A program made the translations under genes and the position numbers. Of a stretch of 64,000 bases of DNA, positions 26,053 through 34,615 are shown one piece after another. How positions within the stretch are numbered: the stretch's first letter is position 1; each line of letters begins with the position of its first letter. The notes under the pieces are model-generated. The model saw only the letters and a program-made list of their open reading frames with translations, did not search any database and was not told the DNA's origin. The DNA is taken from positions 1-64,000 of the forward strand of contig DRFO01000035.1 of the NCBI GenBank assembly GCA_011050525.1. The letters are read 5' to 3'. Origin of the DNA: Halopseudomonas xinjiangensis (GTDB taxonomy: Bacteria; Pseudomonadota; Gammaproteobacteria; Pseudomonadales; Pseudomonadaceae).

Positions 26053-26844
26053 TTACTTGTTGAAAACCGGCTTGCGCTTTTCGCGGAAAGCGGCGATGGC
26101 TTCAAGGTGGTCGCCACTGGCAGAGGACACGTTTTCATACGCCATCCCCACGTCCATCATGCTGGCTGCCATCTGGCGCAGCGGCACGTTGATAGTGGCC
26201 TTGCTCCAGCGCAGAGACTGAACGGGCATGGCGGCCAGCTTGTCCACGTAGGCATCCACATAGGCATTCAGCTCTTCGGCCGGCAAGGCCTTGTTTATCA
26301 TGCCCATGTTTTCAGCTTCTTTTGCCGAGAACTTCTCACCGGTCAACAGGTAATGCTTGGCACGGGCATAGCCCATCAGGAACGGCCAGATTAGCTGACC
26401 GCCATCACCTGTGGTCAGGCCAACGTTGTTGTGGGGGTCGCCAAAGCGCGCGTTCTCGGCGGCGAAAATCATGTCGCAGAAAACGGCAACGGTAGCACCC
26501 AGGCCGATGGCGTCACCATTGACCTTGGCAACGATGATCTTGTCGCATTCGAGCATGCCATTGACGATCCGCTTGGCTTCACGCACACAGCGATAGAATT
26601 CCTTGGGGTTGTCATGCAGCCACTGCATGTACTCGATGTCACCGCCTGCACTGAATGCCCGACCTTCACCGCTGATCACGATGATATCGCTCTCCTTGTC
26701 CTCAACCAGGTCATAGAACAGCCATGACAGTTCCGTATGGGATTCACCGGCAAAGCTGTTCAGCTTTTCCGGCTGGTTGAACGTCACATAGAGAATGCGA
26801 TCGCGACGTTCGAATTTCAAAGTCTTGTATTCAGAAAGCTTCAT
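26053..26844 (-). CDS. Enoyl-CoA hydratase (crotonase family)
   Basis: 263 aa from ATG 26844 (MKLSEYKTLKFERR), which has GGAGAA 7 nt upstream; the track's 32-residue extension is not supported. Motifs: AFSAGGDIEYM (CoA site), GDAIGLGATVAVFCDMIFA and ARFGDPHNNVGLTTGDGGQLIWP. The usual Glu pair is His and Asp, so the chemistry may differ from simple hydration. First gene of the minus-strand operon, with the operator at 26890-26908 just upstream. Confidence 0.87.
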   Translation of the reverse strand: MKLSEYKTLKFERRDRILYVTFNQPEKLNSFAGESHTELSWLFYDLVEDKESDIIVISGEGRAFSAGGDIEYMQWLHDNPKEFYRCVREAKRIVNGMLECDKIIVAKVNGDAIGLGATVAVFCDMIFAAENARFGDPHNNVGLTTGDGGQLIWPFLMGYARAKHYLLTGEKFSAKEAENMGMINKALPAEELNAYVDAYVDKLAAMPVQSLRWSKATINVPLRQMAASMMDVGMAYENVSSASGDHLEAIAAFREKRKPVFNK

Positions 26845-26889
26845 TTGTTGTTCTCCAAGATTTAACCGGCAGATCATTTTTCCGAAAAA

Positions 26890-26908
26890 AGCTGACATCC
26901 CATCAGTT
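26890..26908. promoter_or_regulatory. Putative operator palindrome, site G
   Basis: AGCTGACATCCCATCAGTT, between the divergent crotonase gene (start 26844) and alcohol dehydrogenase gene (27034). Read on the minus strand it is AACTGATGGGATGTCAGCT, which keeps the AACTGAT and GTCAGCT ends of the 14586 site but not its AT-rich centre. Confidence 0.5.
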
Positions 26909-27033
26909 TTTTGTAAAATGTATAGGAGCCGAACCGTCATGGCAAGTACTTAAGCAAACAGGCATGCGTTTGCAGCCAGAACGGTCAGTACTTTCCCTGC
27001 GGCATCCCGTTGCTGCTGATTTGGAGATTTGAT

Positions 27034-28110
27034 ATGCGGATATTTGCAGCAACCTCGCGCTACGTGCAGGGGCCCGGTGTGCTCGACGCGCTGGGTAAAC
27101 ATTCGATGGTGCTCGGCAACAAGGCATTTATCATTACTGATGCCGATATGGCGCGTCTGCTGGGCGACCGGGTGCTCGCCAGCTACCAGGCTGCCGACAT
27201 GATGGCCATGCTGGAGGTCTTTCCAGGGGAAGTGACCCATGCGGCAATGGCCCAGCTAGCCGACAAGGCCAAGGCCGCAGGCAGCGACCTGATCGTCGGC
27301 CTGGGAGGTGGCAAAGCGCTGGACACTGCCAAGGGCGTCGCCCTGAAGCTAGAGGCAGCCTGCGTCAGTGTGCCGACTATTGCCTCCAATGACGGTCCGG
27401 CTAGCGGCGCCATCGCGGTTTACGATGAGCATCACATCATGCAGGACATCCTGCATCTGCCACGCAACCCGGAACTGGTACTGGTTGACAGCCAGGTGAT
27501 AGCCAACGCACCAGTGCGCTTTCTGCGTGCAGGTATCGGTGACGCCATATCCAAAAAATTTGAAGCTGAGGCCTGCCACGCCGCTGGCGCGATGACGCTA
27601 CTTGGCACCCCGGCATCGCAAATCGGGCTCATGGCCGCTGACGCCTGCTACAAGATCATCCGGCAACACGCGGTGGAAGGCCTCAGGGCGACTGAAGAGA
27701 ATGAGGTCAACAACGCCCTGGAAGATCTGCTGGAAGCGGTGGTGTTGCTCAGCACGGTCAGCTTCGAGAATGGTGGCTTGTCTCTTTCTCACGCCCTGGC
27801 AAGGGGCTTCTCCTATCTGGAGCGAGCCCGGGGCACGCTGCATGGCGATCATGTTGCCTATGGCTTGGTGGTTCAGTTGATCATGGAAAAGCGCTCGACG
27901 GCGTTCATTCAGGAGCTTCTCGGGTTTTACCAACAGATCAGCCTGCCCGCTCGACTGCATGACTTCGGTCTCACCAACCCCACAGCGGATGAAGTTCGCA
28001 GCCTCGCCGAAAACTCGATGGTAAGCCCCAGCGCGGCACGCTTTGCACCGGCGGTAGATGCGGATCAGTTGGAACGGGCCATTTGCCAGGTCGAAGCGCT
28101 GACAATATAA
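27034..28110 (+). CDS. gldA: Iron/zinc-containing alcohol dehydrogenase, glycerol dehydrogenase-like
   Basis: 358 aa from ATG 27034 (MRIFAATSRYVQGPG), with GGAG 9 nt upstream; the track start 27010 is eight codons earlier. Group III metal-dependent alcohol dehydrogenase: NAD motif GLGGGKALDTAKG, metal-binding Asp in AGIGDAISKKFE and His residues in LSHALARGF and TLHGDHVAYG. Closest by pattern to glycerol dehydrogenase GldA; the cluster context suggests an alcohol or hydroxyacid of the pathway may be the real substrate. Single gene, divergent from the crotonase operon across site G and closed by a hairpin. Confidence 0.85.
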   Translation: MRIFAATSRYVQGPGVLDALGKHSMVLGNKAFIITDADMARLLGDRVLASYQAADMMAMLEVFPGEVTHAAMAQLADKAKAAGSDLIVGLGGGKALDTAKGVALKLEAACVSVPTIASNDGPASGAIAVYDEHHIMQDILHLPRNPELVLVDSQVIANAPVRFLRAGIGDAISKKFEAEACHAAGAMTLLGTPASQIGLMAADACYKIIRQHAVEGLRATEENEVNNALEDLLEAVVLLSTVSFENGGLSLSHALARGFSYLERARGTLHGDHVAYGLVVQLIMEKRSTAFIQELLGFYQQISLPARLHDFGLTNPTADEVRSLAENSMVSPSAARFAPAVDADQLERAICQVEALTI

Positions 28111-28114
28111 AAAG

Positions 28115-28140
28115 GAAAGGGGAGCACAAGCTCCCCTTTC
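28115..28140. terminator. Hairpin terminator after the alcohol dehydrogenase
   Basis: GAAAGGGGAGC-ACAA-GCTCCCCTTTC is a perfect 11-bp stem with a 4-nt loop, 5 bp after the stop. On the minus strand the A-rich flank AATATAAAAAG supplies a U-rich tail for the convergent gene as well. Confidence 0.75.
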
Positions 28141-28176
28141 GCTGTTTGGCAGCGGATACCCACTAGCCATACTAAT

Positions 28177-28983
28177 TCAGGAATATTTCTCCAGCAAAGG
28201 CACCATGCCGGGGGACGGCTTCATCTTGCCGGGGTTGTAAAACGGCGAGAATACTTTTAGTAGACGCTTGCGGCTGCCTTGGCGGATCTTGTTTAAAGCA
28301 GTCTTCTGTCGCTCCTGCGAGGCAGCGCGCTCTTCCTCGCTCATGCCTTCCCGATCAACGCTCATCAGGTAGTTGGCGACTCGCATGGTATGGGTACCGA
28401 TGTGCTTCGCCGCGTAGGCGAAAACCCAGACACGGTACAGATAGGCAAAAGGTCCTTTGCCATAAAGAGTGGAATAAGCCTGAAAACAAACCTCGCGATG
28501 CTCGAACTCTTCGGCTAGATGCCACTTCCATAAATCAACTGCAGACTCATCAGCGCCTTCCAGGTACTCGTCTAGCTCTTCGAAAAATACCTGGCTTGAG
28601 GCAGAACCCATCGCCTCGAATCCTTCGCAATATGCCACATTGAAGCGCAACGATTTCGATGCGAGGAACCGCTCGTAGTCCGCCTTGTAGGGAGCTTCAA
28701 TCTCCTGCATGCCGGCATAGCCGGATTCGTAGAGCCGGTTATTGAAAGCCAGATGTTGTTTGCAGTGCTGTACTTCCTGCTTGTTGAAAATCTCAATGTC
28801 TTCCCGCAAGCGAGGATTCTTGTCACCTAACGCTTCCTTGACGCGCATCATCACCTTGACGAGATAAGGTTCGATATGAGCAGGTACGGTGGAAAACGCA
28901 TTGTAGAACTGGGCAAACTCCGTGACGGGAGCCCAGTGCGGCCTGATTGTCGAGAAATCAAAACCTGGACGACGAACTTTCAT
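28177..28983 (-). CDS. Metal-dependent hydrolase family protein (PF10118-like)
   Basis: 268 aa from ATG 28983 (MKVRRPGFDFSTIRPHW), preceded by GAGGAG; the track start 29100 is too far upstream. All-helical protein with spaced acidic and His residues, EIFNKQEVQHCKQHLAFNN and WKWHLAEEFEHREVCFQAY, giving a ferritin-like di-metal ExxH pattern. This matches the predicted metal-dependent hydrolase family PF10118, whose activity is not well established; an oxygenase role is equally possible. Monocistronic, convergent with the alcohol dehydrogenase. Confidence 0.75.
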   Translation of the reverse strand: MKVRRPGFDFSTIRPHWAPVTEFAQFYNAFSTVPAHIEPYLVKVMMRVKEALGDKNPRLREDIEIFNKQEVQHCKQHLAFNNRLYESGYAGMQEIEAPYKADYERFLASKSLRFNVAYCEGFEAMGSASSQVFFEELDEYLEGADESAVDLWKWHLAEEFEHREVCFQAYSTLYGKGPFAYLYRVWVFAYAAKHIGTHTMRVANYLMSVDREGMSEEERAASQERQKTALNKIRQGSRKRLLKVFSPFYNPGKMKPSPGMVPLLEKYS

Positions 28984-29183
28984 CGCGGTACTCCTCTTGT
29001 TATATGGCCTGACACCGCTGGGCAAAGGGGGGTGCGGAAAACTGTCGCCAGGCAAAAATGACTGTGTGTCATTTATAATCTTATGGAAAAGCGCCGTCAA
29101 CGGGCAGGAAAGATCTTGATATATTCTTTTCCCGCACGATGCTGACGTGTTATTACCTTCTGGTCGGTCCGCTGCGGCGGCTT

Positions 29184-29201
29184 CTGCCTGATGTCAGGCA
29201 G
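29184..29201. terminator. Small hairpin at the epoxide hydrolase stop codon
   Basis: CTGCCTGA-TG-TCAGGCAG is a perfect 8-bp stem that contains the stop codon of the epoxide hydrolase. There is no U tract, so it is a weak terminator candidate. Confidence 0.4.
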
Positions 29202-30327
29202 CACGCCACTCGCGCACCGCGTCGACAAACAGCTGAGGAACCTCCAGCGCCGGGAAATGCCCGCCCTCTGCCAGCTCCTGCCACCCGGTCACATTGTAAA
29301 CCAGCTCTAGCCGGCTCCGCGGTGGCGCCGGTGACAAGGCGTCCCCAGTGGTAGCGGCAAAGGTGGTTGGCGTCTCACAACGAGTGCCTGCCGGCAGAAT
29401 GCCGAAACCGTCCTTTACCACACCGGGGTAGAAACGCACGGCACTGGCAAAGCTGTCGTTCATCAGATAGATCGCCAGATTGGTAATCAGCTCATCCATG
29501 CTGAAAACCTGCTCGAAAGGCCGGCTGCGCAGATCAGCCCAGTCGTGGAAGCGCTCGATGATCCAGGCCGTCTGCCCCAGCGGATTGTCCGCCGTGGCCA
29601 GAATAATCGAGTGCGGTTTGAACATCTGCACCGATGCATAACCGCTGTATACCCGTTGCGCGCCGTCGCATTTGGCCTGCCAGGCGGTCTCTGCCTCATT
29701 CTGTGGCGGAGTCATTGAGCGAAAACCCAGCATGTTCAGGTGGATGGCTTCAACATTCTGCGCATGATCGAGGCCCAGCCAAGAGGTAACGATGGCGCCC
29801 CAATCCCCCCCTTGTGCAGAGTACCGCTCGTATCCCAGCACCTCCGTCATCAGCCTGTTCCACAGGCCAGCGGTCTGGCGCTGGGTCATGACGCCCTGAG
29901 GCTTGCCGCTAAAGCCGAAACCCGGGAGGCTGGGGACGACGAGATCAAAGGCCTGATCCTTGCTGCCGCCATGTCGCGACGGAAAGGCCAGCAGGTCGAT
30001 CACTTTCCAGAACTCGAAATACGATCCCGGCCAACCGTGGGTCAGCAGCAAGGGCCGCTTGCCTTCGGACTCTCCCCGTACGTGAACGTAATGAACGGGA
30101 AAACCATCGACCTCGGCAACAAACTGCGGATAGCGATTCAACGTATCCATGCAAGCTTGCCAGTCAAACTGCCTGGTCCAGTACTGCTGCAGCTCGGCCA
30201 TGAAGGCAGGGTCACAGCCCATGGCCCAGCCTGTTCCTTCGGGTGCAGAGGGCAACCGACAGGCAGCGATCCTGTCCATCAGCTGCTTGATTTCGGCGGC
30301 ACTCCAGTCGACTTTGAACTCTTTCAT
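29194..30327 (-). CDS. Epoxide hydrolase (alpha/beta hydrolase, EHN-type)
   Basis: 377 aa. The N-terminal region (about 1-110) matches the epoxide hydrolase N-terminal domain with DWxxAEIKQLMDRI. The hydrolase fold follows with oxyanion HGWPGS (97-102), nucleophile Asp175 in GGDWGAIV, and His in GGHFPALEVP near 355. The Asp nucleophile in place of Ser marks an epoxide or dehalogenase-type enzyme, so trans-diol formation from an epoxide is likely. Alone on its transcript; the MITE-like repeat at 30360 is directly upstream and separates it from the next minus-strand genes. Confidence 0.87.
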   Translation of the reverse strand: MKEFKVDWSAAEIKQLMDRIAACRLPSAPEGTGWAMGCDPAFMAELQQYWTRQFDWQACMDTLNRYPQFVAEVDGFPVHYVHVRGESEGKRPLLLTHGWPGSYFEFWKVIDLLAFPSRHGGSKDQAFDLVVPSLPGFGFSGKPQGVMTQRQTAGLWNRLMTEVLGYERYSAQGGDWGAIVTSWLGLDHAQNVEAIHLNMLGFRSMTPPQNEAETAWQAKCDGAQRVYSGYASVQMFKPHSIILATADNPLGQTAWIIERFHDWADLRSRPFEQVFSMDELITNLAIYLMNDSFASAVRFYPGVVKDGFGILPAGTRCETPTTFAATTGDALSPAPPRSRLELVYNVTGWQELAEGGHFPALEVPQLFVDAVREWRAA

Positions 30328-30359
30328 TGTTATGTCCCCATCATTGTGGCCGTTTTCAT

Positions 30360-30507
30360 TTAGGGAGCCTCTTGAAAACGTAGCGAGCGAAGGTCAGGCA
30401 AGGCGAGATTGAGCGAAAAGGCGCAGTTTACATGCTGTAAATGAGCATTTTTCGCGAAATTTCAACGCAGCATGGCCGAGCGCAGTAGTTTTTCAGAGGT
30501 TCCTTAG
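30360..30507 (+). repeat. MITE-like palindromic repeat, copy 1
   Basis: About 148 bp beginning TAGGGAGCCTCTTGAAAACG and ending GTTTTTCAGAGGTTCCTTAG, so the termini are imperfect inverted repeats of about 20 bp. The interior has a second small dyad, GTTTACATGCTGTAAAT. No coding capacity. The same element occurs at 35825 in reverse orientation with about 90% identity by eye. I recognise it as a repeat type common in Pseudomonas intergenic regions. Confidence 0.75.
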
Positions 30508-30530
30508 CGTATATAAAAGCTGAAAACTTG

Positions 30531-31349
30531 TCAGGACCAGCTCCAGTCCGGATCACGCTTTTCAAGATAGGCGCTGCGTGCTTCAGCGGAATCCCGGTAG
30601 CGGGTTACGCGACTGGTGTAGTCCTGCTCGATACGGTACCCCTCACGCACTGACAGATCCTCGACCCGGACCAGCGACTCCTTGCCCAGCCGCAGCCCGA
30701 TGGGGCTGTTCCTGGCGATACTGGCAGCCAGCTCATGCGCCGTCTCCAGCAGCCTGTCAGGCGCGACAACCGCCTCCACTGCGCCTAGGCGGTAAAATTC
30801 CTGGGCGGTTTCGGGTTCACCGGTAAAGAACATCTTGCGAGTCTTGAAGGGTCCCACTAAACGTTGCAGATGGCGTGCACCACCCAGCACGCCGGCTTTG
30901 ATTTCCGGCACGGAGAAGGTGACGTGGTCTGCGGCGATGATCATGTCGCAGCAGGCCGCGAGAACCAGACCAGCGCCTATGGCCCGACCATTGACGGCGG
31001 CAATTACCGGCAACGGGCAATCCATGATTGCCCAGAAACAATCACGTATTACCGCACCGGGGTCCAGCAGGTCGACAGTCGTATCCTCTTCCACCAGTTC
31101 GCGGGCGTGGCGGCGTGCAGAGTCCTTCAAATCGATGCCGCCGCAGAAAATCCGCTCGCCCGCGGCAGTAAACACGATCACGCTGGCTTCAGTGGAGCGC
31201 GCCAGATTGTTGAAGGTGGCTGTCAACTCGCGAATGGCGACCGAATCCAGCGCATTGACCGGGGCACGATCGAGGGTCACCGTGGCAATACGATTGCTGA
31301 TCGAGACGTGCACATGGCGCATCACGGTGTCCAATTTACTGGTACTCAT
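30531..31349 (-). CDS. Enoyl-CoA hydratase/isomerase (crotonase family)
   Basis: 272 aa from ATG 31349 (MSTSKLDTVMRHV), with GGAG 8 nt upstream; the track ORF is 22 codons longer. Motifs: RIFCGGIDLKDSA, GRAIGAGLVLAACCDMIIA, and VTFSVPEIKAGVLGGARHLQRLVG. The first catalytic Glu is kept (PEIKAG); the second is not obvious. Second gene after the thiolase-like protein (70-bp gap) in the operon controlled from site C at 32.65 kb. Confidence 0.88.
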   Translation of the reverse strand: MSTSKLDTVMRHVHVSISNRIATVTLDRAPVNALDSVAIRELTATFNNLARSTEASVIVFTAAGERIFCGGIDLKDSARRHARELVEEDTTVDLLDPGAVIRDCFWAIMDCPLPVIAAVNGRAIGAGLVLAACCDMIIAADHVTFSVPEIKAGVLGGARHLQRLVGPFKTRKMFFTGEPETAQEFYRLGAVEAVVAPDRLLETAHELAASIARNSPIGLRLGKESLVRVEDLSVREGYRIEQDYTSRVTRYRDSAEARSAYLEKRDPDWSWS

Positions 31350-31419
31350 TCTGGTGTCTCCAACAGGCCATGGCGGCCTTGTTTGTTGTTGAACGGGGCT
31401 GGCTTGGTTGCACAATGTG

Positions 31420-32571
31420 TTATAGCGTTTCTGCCGTACCCAGGATCATGCTGGCCTGACTCGACAGCGTGCCGCCATTAGCATGCGCCAGCGCCAGCCG
31501 TGCGCCAGCGACCTGACGGTCGCCCCCTTGATTTCTCAGCTGTACGCATGACTCGGCGATGGTGAACAGGCCATACATCCCTGGATGGCAGCAAGACAGC
31601 CCGCCGCCATTGGTATTCACCGGCAAGCCGCCACCGGGCCCGATATTGCCGCCAGAAACAAAGGCACCACCTTCACCTTTTTCGCAGAAACCGAGGTCTT
31701 CGAGAAACAGAATGGTGTTAATGGTGAAGGCATCATAAAGCTGCACCACGTCAATATCCTTCGGGCTCACTCCGGCCAGATCATAGGCCCGCTGACCTGA
31801 CTCCCTCGCAGCCGTTACCGTCAGGTCCCCGGCCTGGTCAACCCCCGAATACCAGGTGGCCGCCGCCGCACCGAGCACGTACACCGGATCCCTGACCAGA
31901 TCAGCGGCCCGGTCAGCACGGGTTAGCACAATCGCCGCAGCACCATCGGTGACCAGGCAGCAATCGCTTACGCTGAGCGGATCGGAGACCATGCGCGACC
32001 TCAGGCAGTCCTCGATGGTCAGATCGTCACGCTTGAACGCATCCGGATTGAGCTTGGCCCAATTACGGGCCGCTACCGCCACCTCCGCCAGATGTTCGCG
32101 TGTGGTGCCGTACTGATACATGTGTCGTGCTGCGGCCAGGGCATAGGAGGAAAGCGGTGTCAGCGGTCGGTAGGGCCGTTCATAGGGCGAAGGCAAACGC
32201 ATCGACATCAGGCCGCCGGAAGCGGTTCTCTGATTGCTGCCATACATGATCAAGGCCGTATCGCAATAACCGGCCTCGAGCATCAGGGTTGCGGTAATGA
32301 CGTGGGAGTGAAAAGCGGAGCCGCCGGTGCGGTTGTTTTCGGTAAATCGCGGCTGGATACCGAGGTACTCCGCAGCACTGAGTCCCGACAGGGCATCGTC
32401 AGGTGTACACACAAATAGCGCATCAACGTCGGCCAGCTTCAGATTGGCGTCAGCCAGCGCCAGCACCGCCGCCTGCCCGGCCAGATCCAGTGATCGCATA
32501 CCGGGAGATGCACCCATGCCGTAGGTTGCCGCTCCGACTACCGCCGCTTTGCCACGTGGAAAACGTTCCAT
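31420..32571 (-). CDS. Thiolase-fold protein (SCP-x/lipid-transfer type) without catalytic cysteines
   Basis: 383 aa with the SCP-x thiolase layout: KAAVVGAATYGMG at the start, LYDAFTINTILFLEDLGFC, NTNGGGLSCCHPGMYG, and ANGGTLSSQASMIL at the end. The nucleophile segment reads ENNRTGGSAFHSH with no Cys and the C-terminal Cys is also gone, while the His of CHP is kept. Such proteins can be retro-aldolases in steroid side-chain cleavage (Ltp2-like) rather than thiolases. Those need a DUF35 partner, which I do not find here. GGAG precedes the ATG; divergent from the hydrolase across site C. Confidence 0.83.
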   Translation of the reverse strand: MERFPRGKAAVVGAATYGMGASPGMRSLDLAGQAAVLALADANLKLADVDALFVCTPDDALSGLSAAEYLGIQPRFTENNRTGGSAFHSHVITATLMLEAGYCDTALIMYGSNQRTASGGLMSMRLPSPYERPYRPLTPLSSYALAAARHMYQYGTTREHLAEVAVAARNWAKLNPDAFKRDDLTIEDCLRSRMVSDPLSVSDCCLVTDGAAAIVLTRADRAADLVRDPVYVLGAAAATWYSGVDQAGDLTVTAARESGQRAYDLAGVSPKDIDVVQLYDAFTINTILFLEDLGFCEKGEGGAFVSGGNIGPGGGLPVNTNGGGLSCCHPGMYGLFTIAESCVQLRNQGGDRQVAGARLALAHANGGTLSSQASMILGTAETL

Positions 32572-32642
32572 AGTCCTACTCCAGCGTTAGGTACTCGTCA
32601 GTTCGCCAGGCGCTCCGGTGAGCTACTGGACTTCGAAGCAAA

Positions 32643-32661
32643 AACTAACATACTATCAGCT
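32643..32661. promoter_or_regulatory. Putative operator palindrome, site C
   Basis: AACTAACATACTATCAGCT, between the divergent thiolase-like (start 32571) and hydrolase (start 32752) genes. Matches the consensus at CTAACAT and TCAGCT. Confidence 0.55.
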
Positions 32662-32751
32662 TCATGGTAACCCACCGGGTGATCTTTATCAGCGACCGCC
32701 AAACCCCTTCGAGGCGCGGCCGCGTCATTGCCGACTGTTTAAGGAAGCCCC

Positions 32752-33642
32752 ATGCCGACGTACCCAGACACCCTGCAAGGGAATGCAGCACCAGAATTGC
32801 CAGACTGGTTCAGCCGGGCCATGGACGAGCCAGGACAATCACGATTTTTCGACACCGACGAGAATCGTCTGCACTACCTCGGCTGGAACCTCGAGGACGA
32901 GCACAAACCCATCCTGCTGTTTATCCACGGCTTCCGCGGGCATGCCCACTGGTGGGACTTTATCGCACCATCTTTCGTCAGCCAGTTCCGGGTGGTGGCT
33001 CTGGACCTTTCAGGCATGGGCGATAGCGGGCACCGTGAGGTCTATGATGCCGTCGCTCCCGCCCGGGATATTCTGGCGCTGATCAAGCATCTTGGGAGCA
33101 CCCCGGTTATTGCCGTCGGCCATAGCTACGGCGGCTCAAGACTGCTGCGCGCCTGCTCCGAAAGACCGGAGCTGTTTCAACGCCTGATCATCATCGACAG
33201 CTTCGTGCTTTTTGAAGGCGAACCCTTCCCACCCGAGCCAGCGACAATCCGTGGCAATCGCGTGTATCCCGACCTGTCGACGGGCACGCAACGGTTCCGC
33301 CTGATGCCAGATCAGCCCATCACCCATGACTACCTGCTCGAGCATGTTGCCAGACATTCGCTGCGGCCCTGCCATGGCGGCTATCGCTGGAAGTTCGATC
33401 CGACTCTTCCGGTTGGGGGTACGCGGGAGGCTGATGGCGAAAGCCTGCTGCGCAGCATTCGCTGCCGAGTCGATTACGTCAGGGCCGAGAATAGCGTGGT
33501 AGCCAGTCAGGAGAGGGCGACGCGGATTGTCGCCTATCTGGCCGATGGGCATGGGCCAATCGTTGTTCCGGAAGGCCACCACCATTTGATGTTCGACCAG
33601 CCACTGACACTCATCAGCGTGCTCAGAGCCCTGCTGGCCTGA
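32752..33642 (+). CDS. Alpha/beta hydrolase (paralog of 25143-26051)
   Basis: 296 aa. HGFRGHAHWWD oxyanion region, nucleophile Ser125 in GHSYGG, Asp in LDLSGMGDS, His in EGHHHLMFDQP. Strong likeness to the 25.1-kb hydrolase across its length, so the two are recent paralogs within the island and may act on successive or alternative intermediates. AAGGAAG precedes the ATG. It starts a two-gene operon with the MaoC protein, controlled from site C. Activity (ester, lactone, C-C or thioester hydrolysis) not determinable. Confidence 0.87.
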   Translation: MPTYPDTLQGNAAPELPDWFSRAMDEPGQSRFFDTDENRLHYLGWNLEDEHKPILLFIHGFRGHAHWWDFIAPSFVSQFRVVALDLSGMGDSGHREVYDAVAPARDILALIKHLGSTPVIAVGHSYGGSRLLRACSERPELFQRLIIIDSFVLFEGEPFPPEPATIRGNRVYPDLSTGTQRFRLMPDQPITHDYLLEHVARHSLRPCHGGYRWKFDPTLPVGGTREADGESLLRSIRCRVDYVRAENSVVASQERATRIVAYLADGHGPIVVPEGHHHLMFDQPLTLISVLRALLA

Positions 33643-33673
33643 GCCTCCGACAACCCCTTGACGAGATCCGGGA

Positions 33674-34531
33674 ATGATTGATTACCAAGCGCTTCTGAAC
33701 CTGCAGATTCCAGACACCCTGCACAGCTATACCAACAAGGACTGCCTTCTTTACGCTTTGAGCCTCGGCTATGGCGACACTCCTCTGGCAGACAGCCAGT
33801 TGCGGTTCGTATTTGAGAAGGGTCTGCGCGCCGTACCCAGCATGGGCGTGATTCTCGCGCACCCCGGCTACTGGCCGCGCACCATGGACACCGGTCTGGA
33901 CTGGGTGAGAATCGTGCACGCTGAACAGGGCCTGACCCTGCACAAACCGTTGCCCGCCCAAGCCAGCGTGATTGGCAAATCGCGCATTGTGGATATCGTC
34001 GACAAGGGCGCGGATAAAGGCGCGCTGATCACCTATGAAAGACGCATCCTGGAACTCGACAGCTGCGAGCCGCTATGCACCATCACCCAGACCATGATCG
34101 CGCGCGGCGATGGCGGCTTTGGTGGCCCACAGAAAGCCAGTGCCAAGCCCCCTTCTCCGCCCGACCGCGCCCCTGATCACGTCGTCGACCTGACAACGCC
34201 CGCGGACATGGCGCTGCTCTACCGCCTTAATGGTGACTGGAATCCACTGCACGCCGATCCCGACGTCGCTCGCCAGGCGGGATTCGACAGGCCCATTCTG
34301 CATGGCCTGGCAACCTGGGGCGTGGCCGTGCGCGCGATCATGCAGGCGGTCTGTGATTATGACAATACCCGGATCGCCTCCATCTTCGGGCGCTTCACTG
34401 CACCGGCTTATCCCGGTGAAACCTTTCGCGTGAACATATGGACCCAGGGCAACGAGGTGTTTTTCAGAGTCGCTGCGCTGGAACGCGAGGTAATCGTCAT
34501 CAATAACGGCAGGGTTGAACTCACAGGCTGA
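33674..34531 (+). CDS. MaoC-like dehydratase / enoyl-CoA hydratase 2 (double hotdog)
   Basis: 285 aa, the two-hotdog length of hydratase 2. The C-terminal hotdog has the hydratase-2 signature YRLNGDWNPLHADPDVARQAGF with Asp188, Asn190 and His193 as the catalytic set, followed by RPILHGLATWG. The N-terminal hotdog (about 1-145) is degenerate, as in family members where it only shapes the substrate tunnel. Predicted R-specific hydration of a trans-2-enoyl-CoA, including bulky substrates. It lies 31 bp after the hydrolase and ends at a long perfect hairpin. Confidence 0.88.
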   Translation: MIDYQALLNLQIPDTLHSYTNKDCLLYALSLGYGDTPLADSQLRFVFEKGLRAVPSMGVILAHPGYWPRTMDTGLDWVRIVHAEQGLTLHKPLPAQASVIGKSRIVDIVDKGADKGALITYERRILELDSCEPLCTITQTMIARGDGGFGGPQKASAKPPSPPDRAPDHVVDLTTPADMALLYRLNGDWNPLHADPDVARQAGFDRPILHGLATWGVAVRAIMQAVCDYDNTRIASIFGRFTAPAYPGETFRVNIWTQGNEVFFRVAALEREVIVINNGRVELTG

Positions 34532-34580
34532 GCGACCCCATTCAAGGACGAAGTGAGTTGTGTCACTGGTAAAATGACTG

Positions 34581-34610
34581 GCTAATCAGGCAGATGGCTG
34601 CCTGATTAGC
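34581..34610. terminator. Long perfect hairpin between convergent genes
   Basis: GCTAATCAGGCAG-ATGG-CTGCCTGATTAGC is a perfect 13-bp stem with a 4-nt loop, 50 bp after the MaoC stop and 6 bp before the end of the opposite thiolase-like gene. No clear U tract, so it is probably a bidirectional barrier. Confidence 0.65.
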
Positions 34611-34615
34611 GCAGG

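Noticed and set aside
29042-29160. ATGAC-n5-GTCAT dyad near 29058 as another MarR operator
   Set aside because: Arms of only 5 bp and spacing unlike the 49.67-kb palindrome; too weak to claim.
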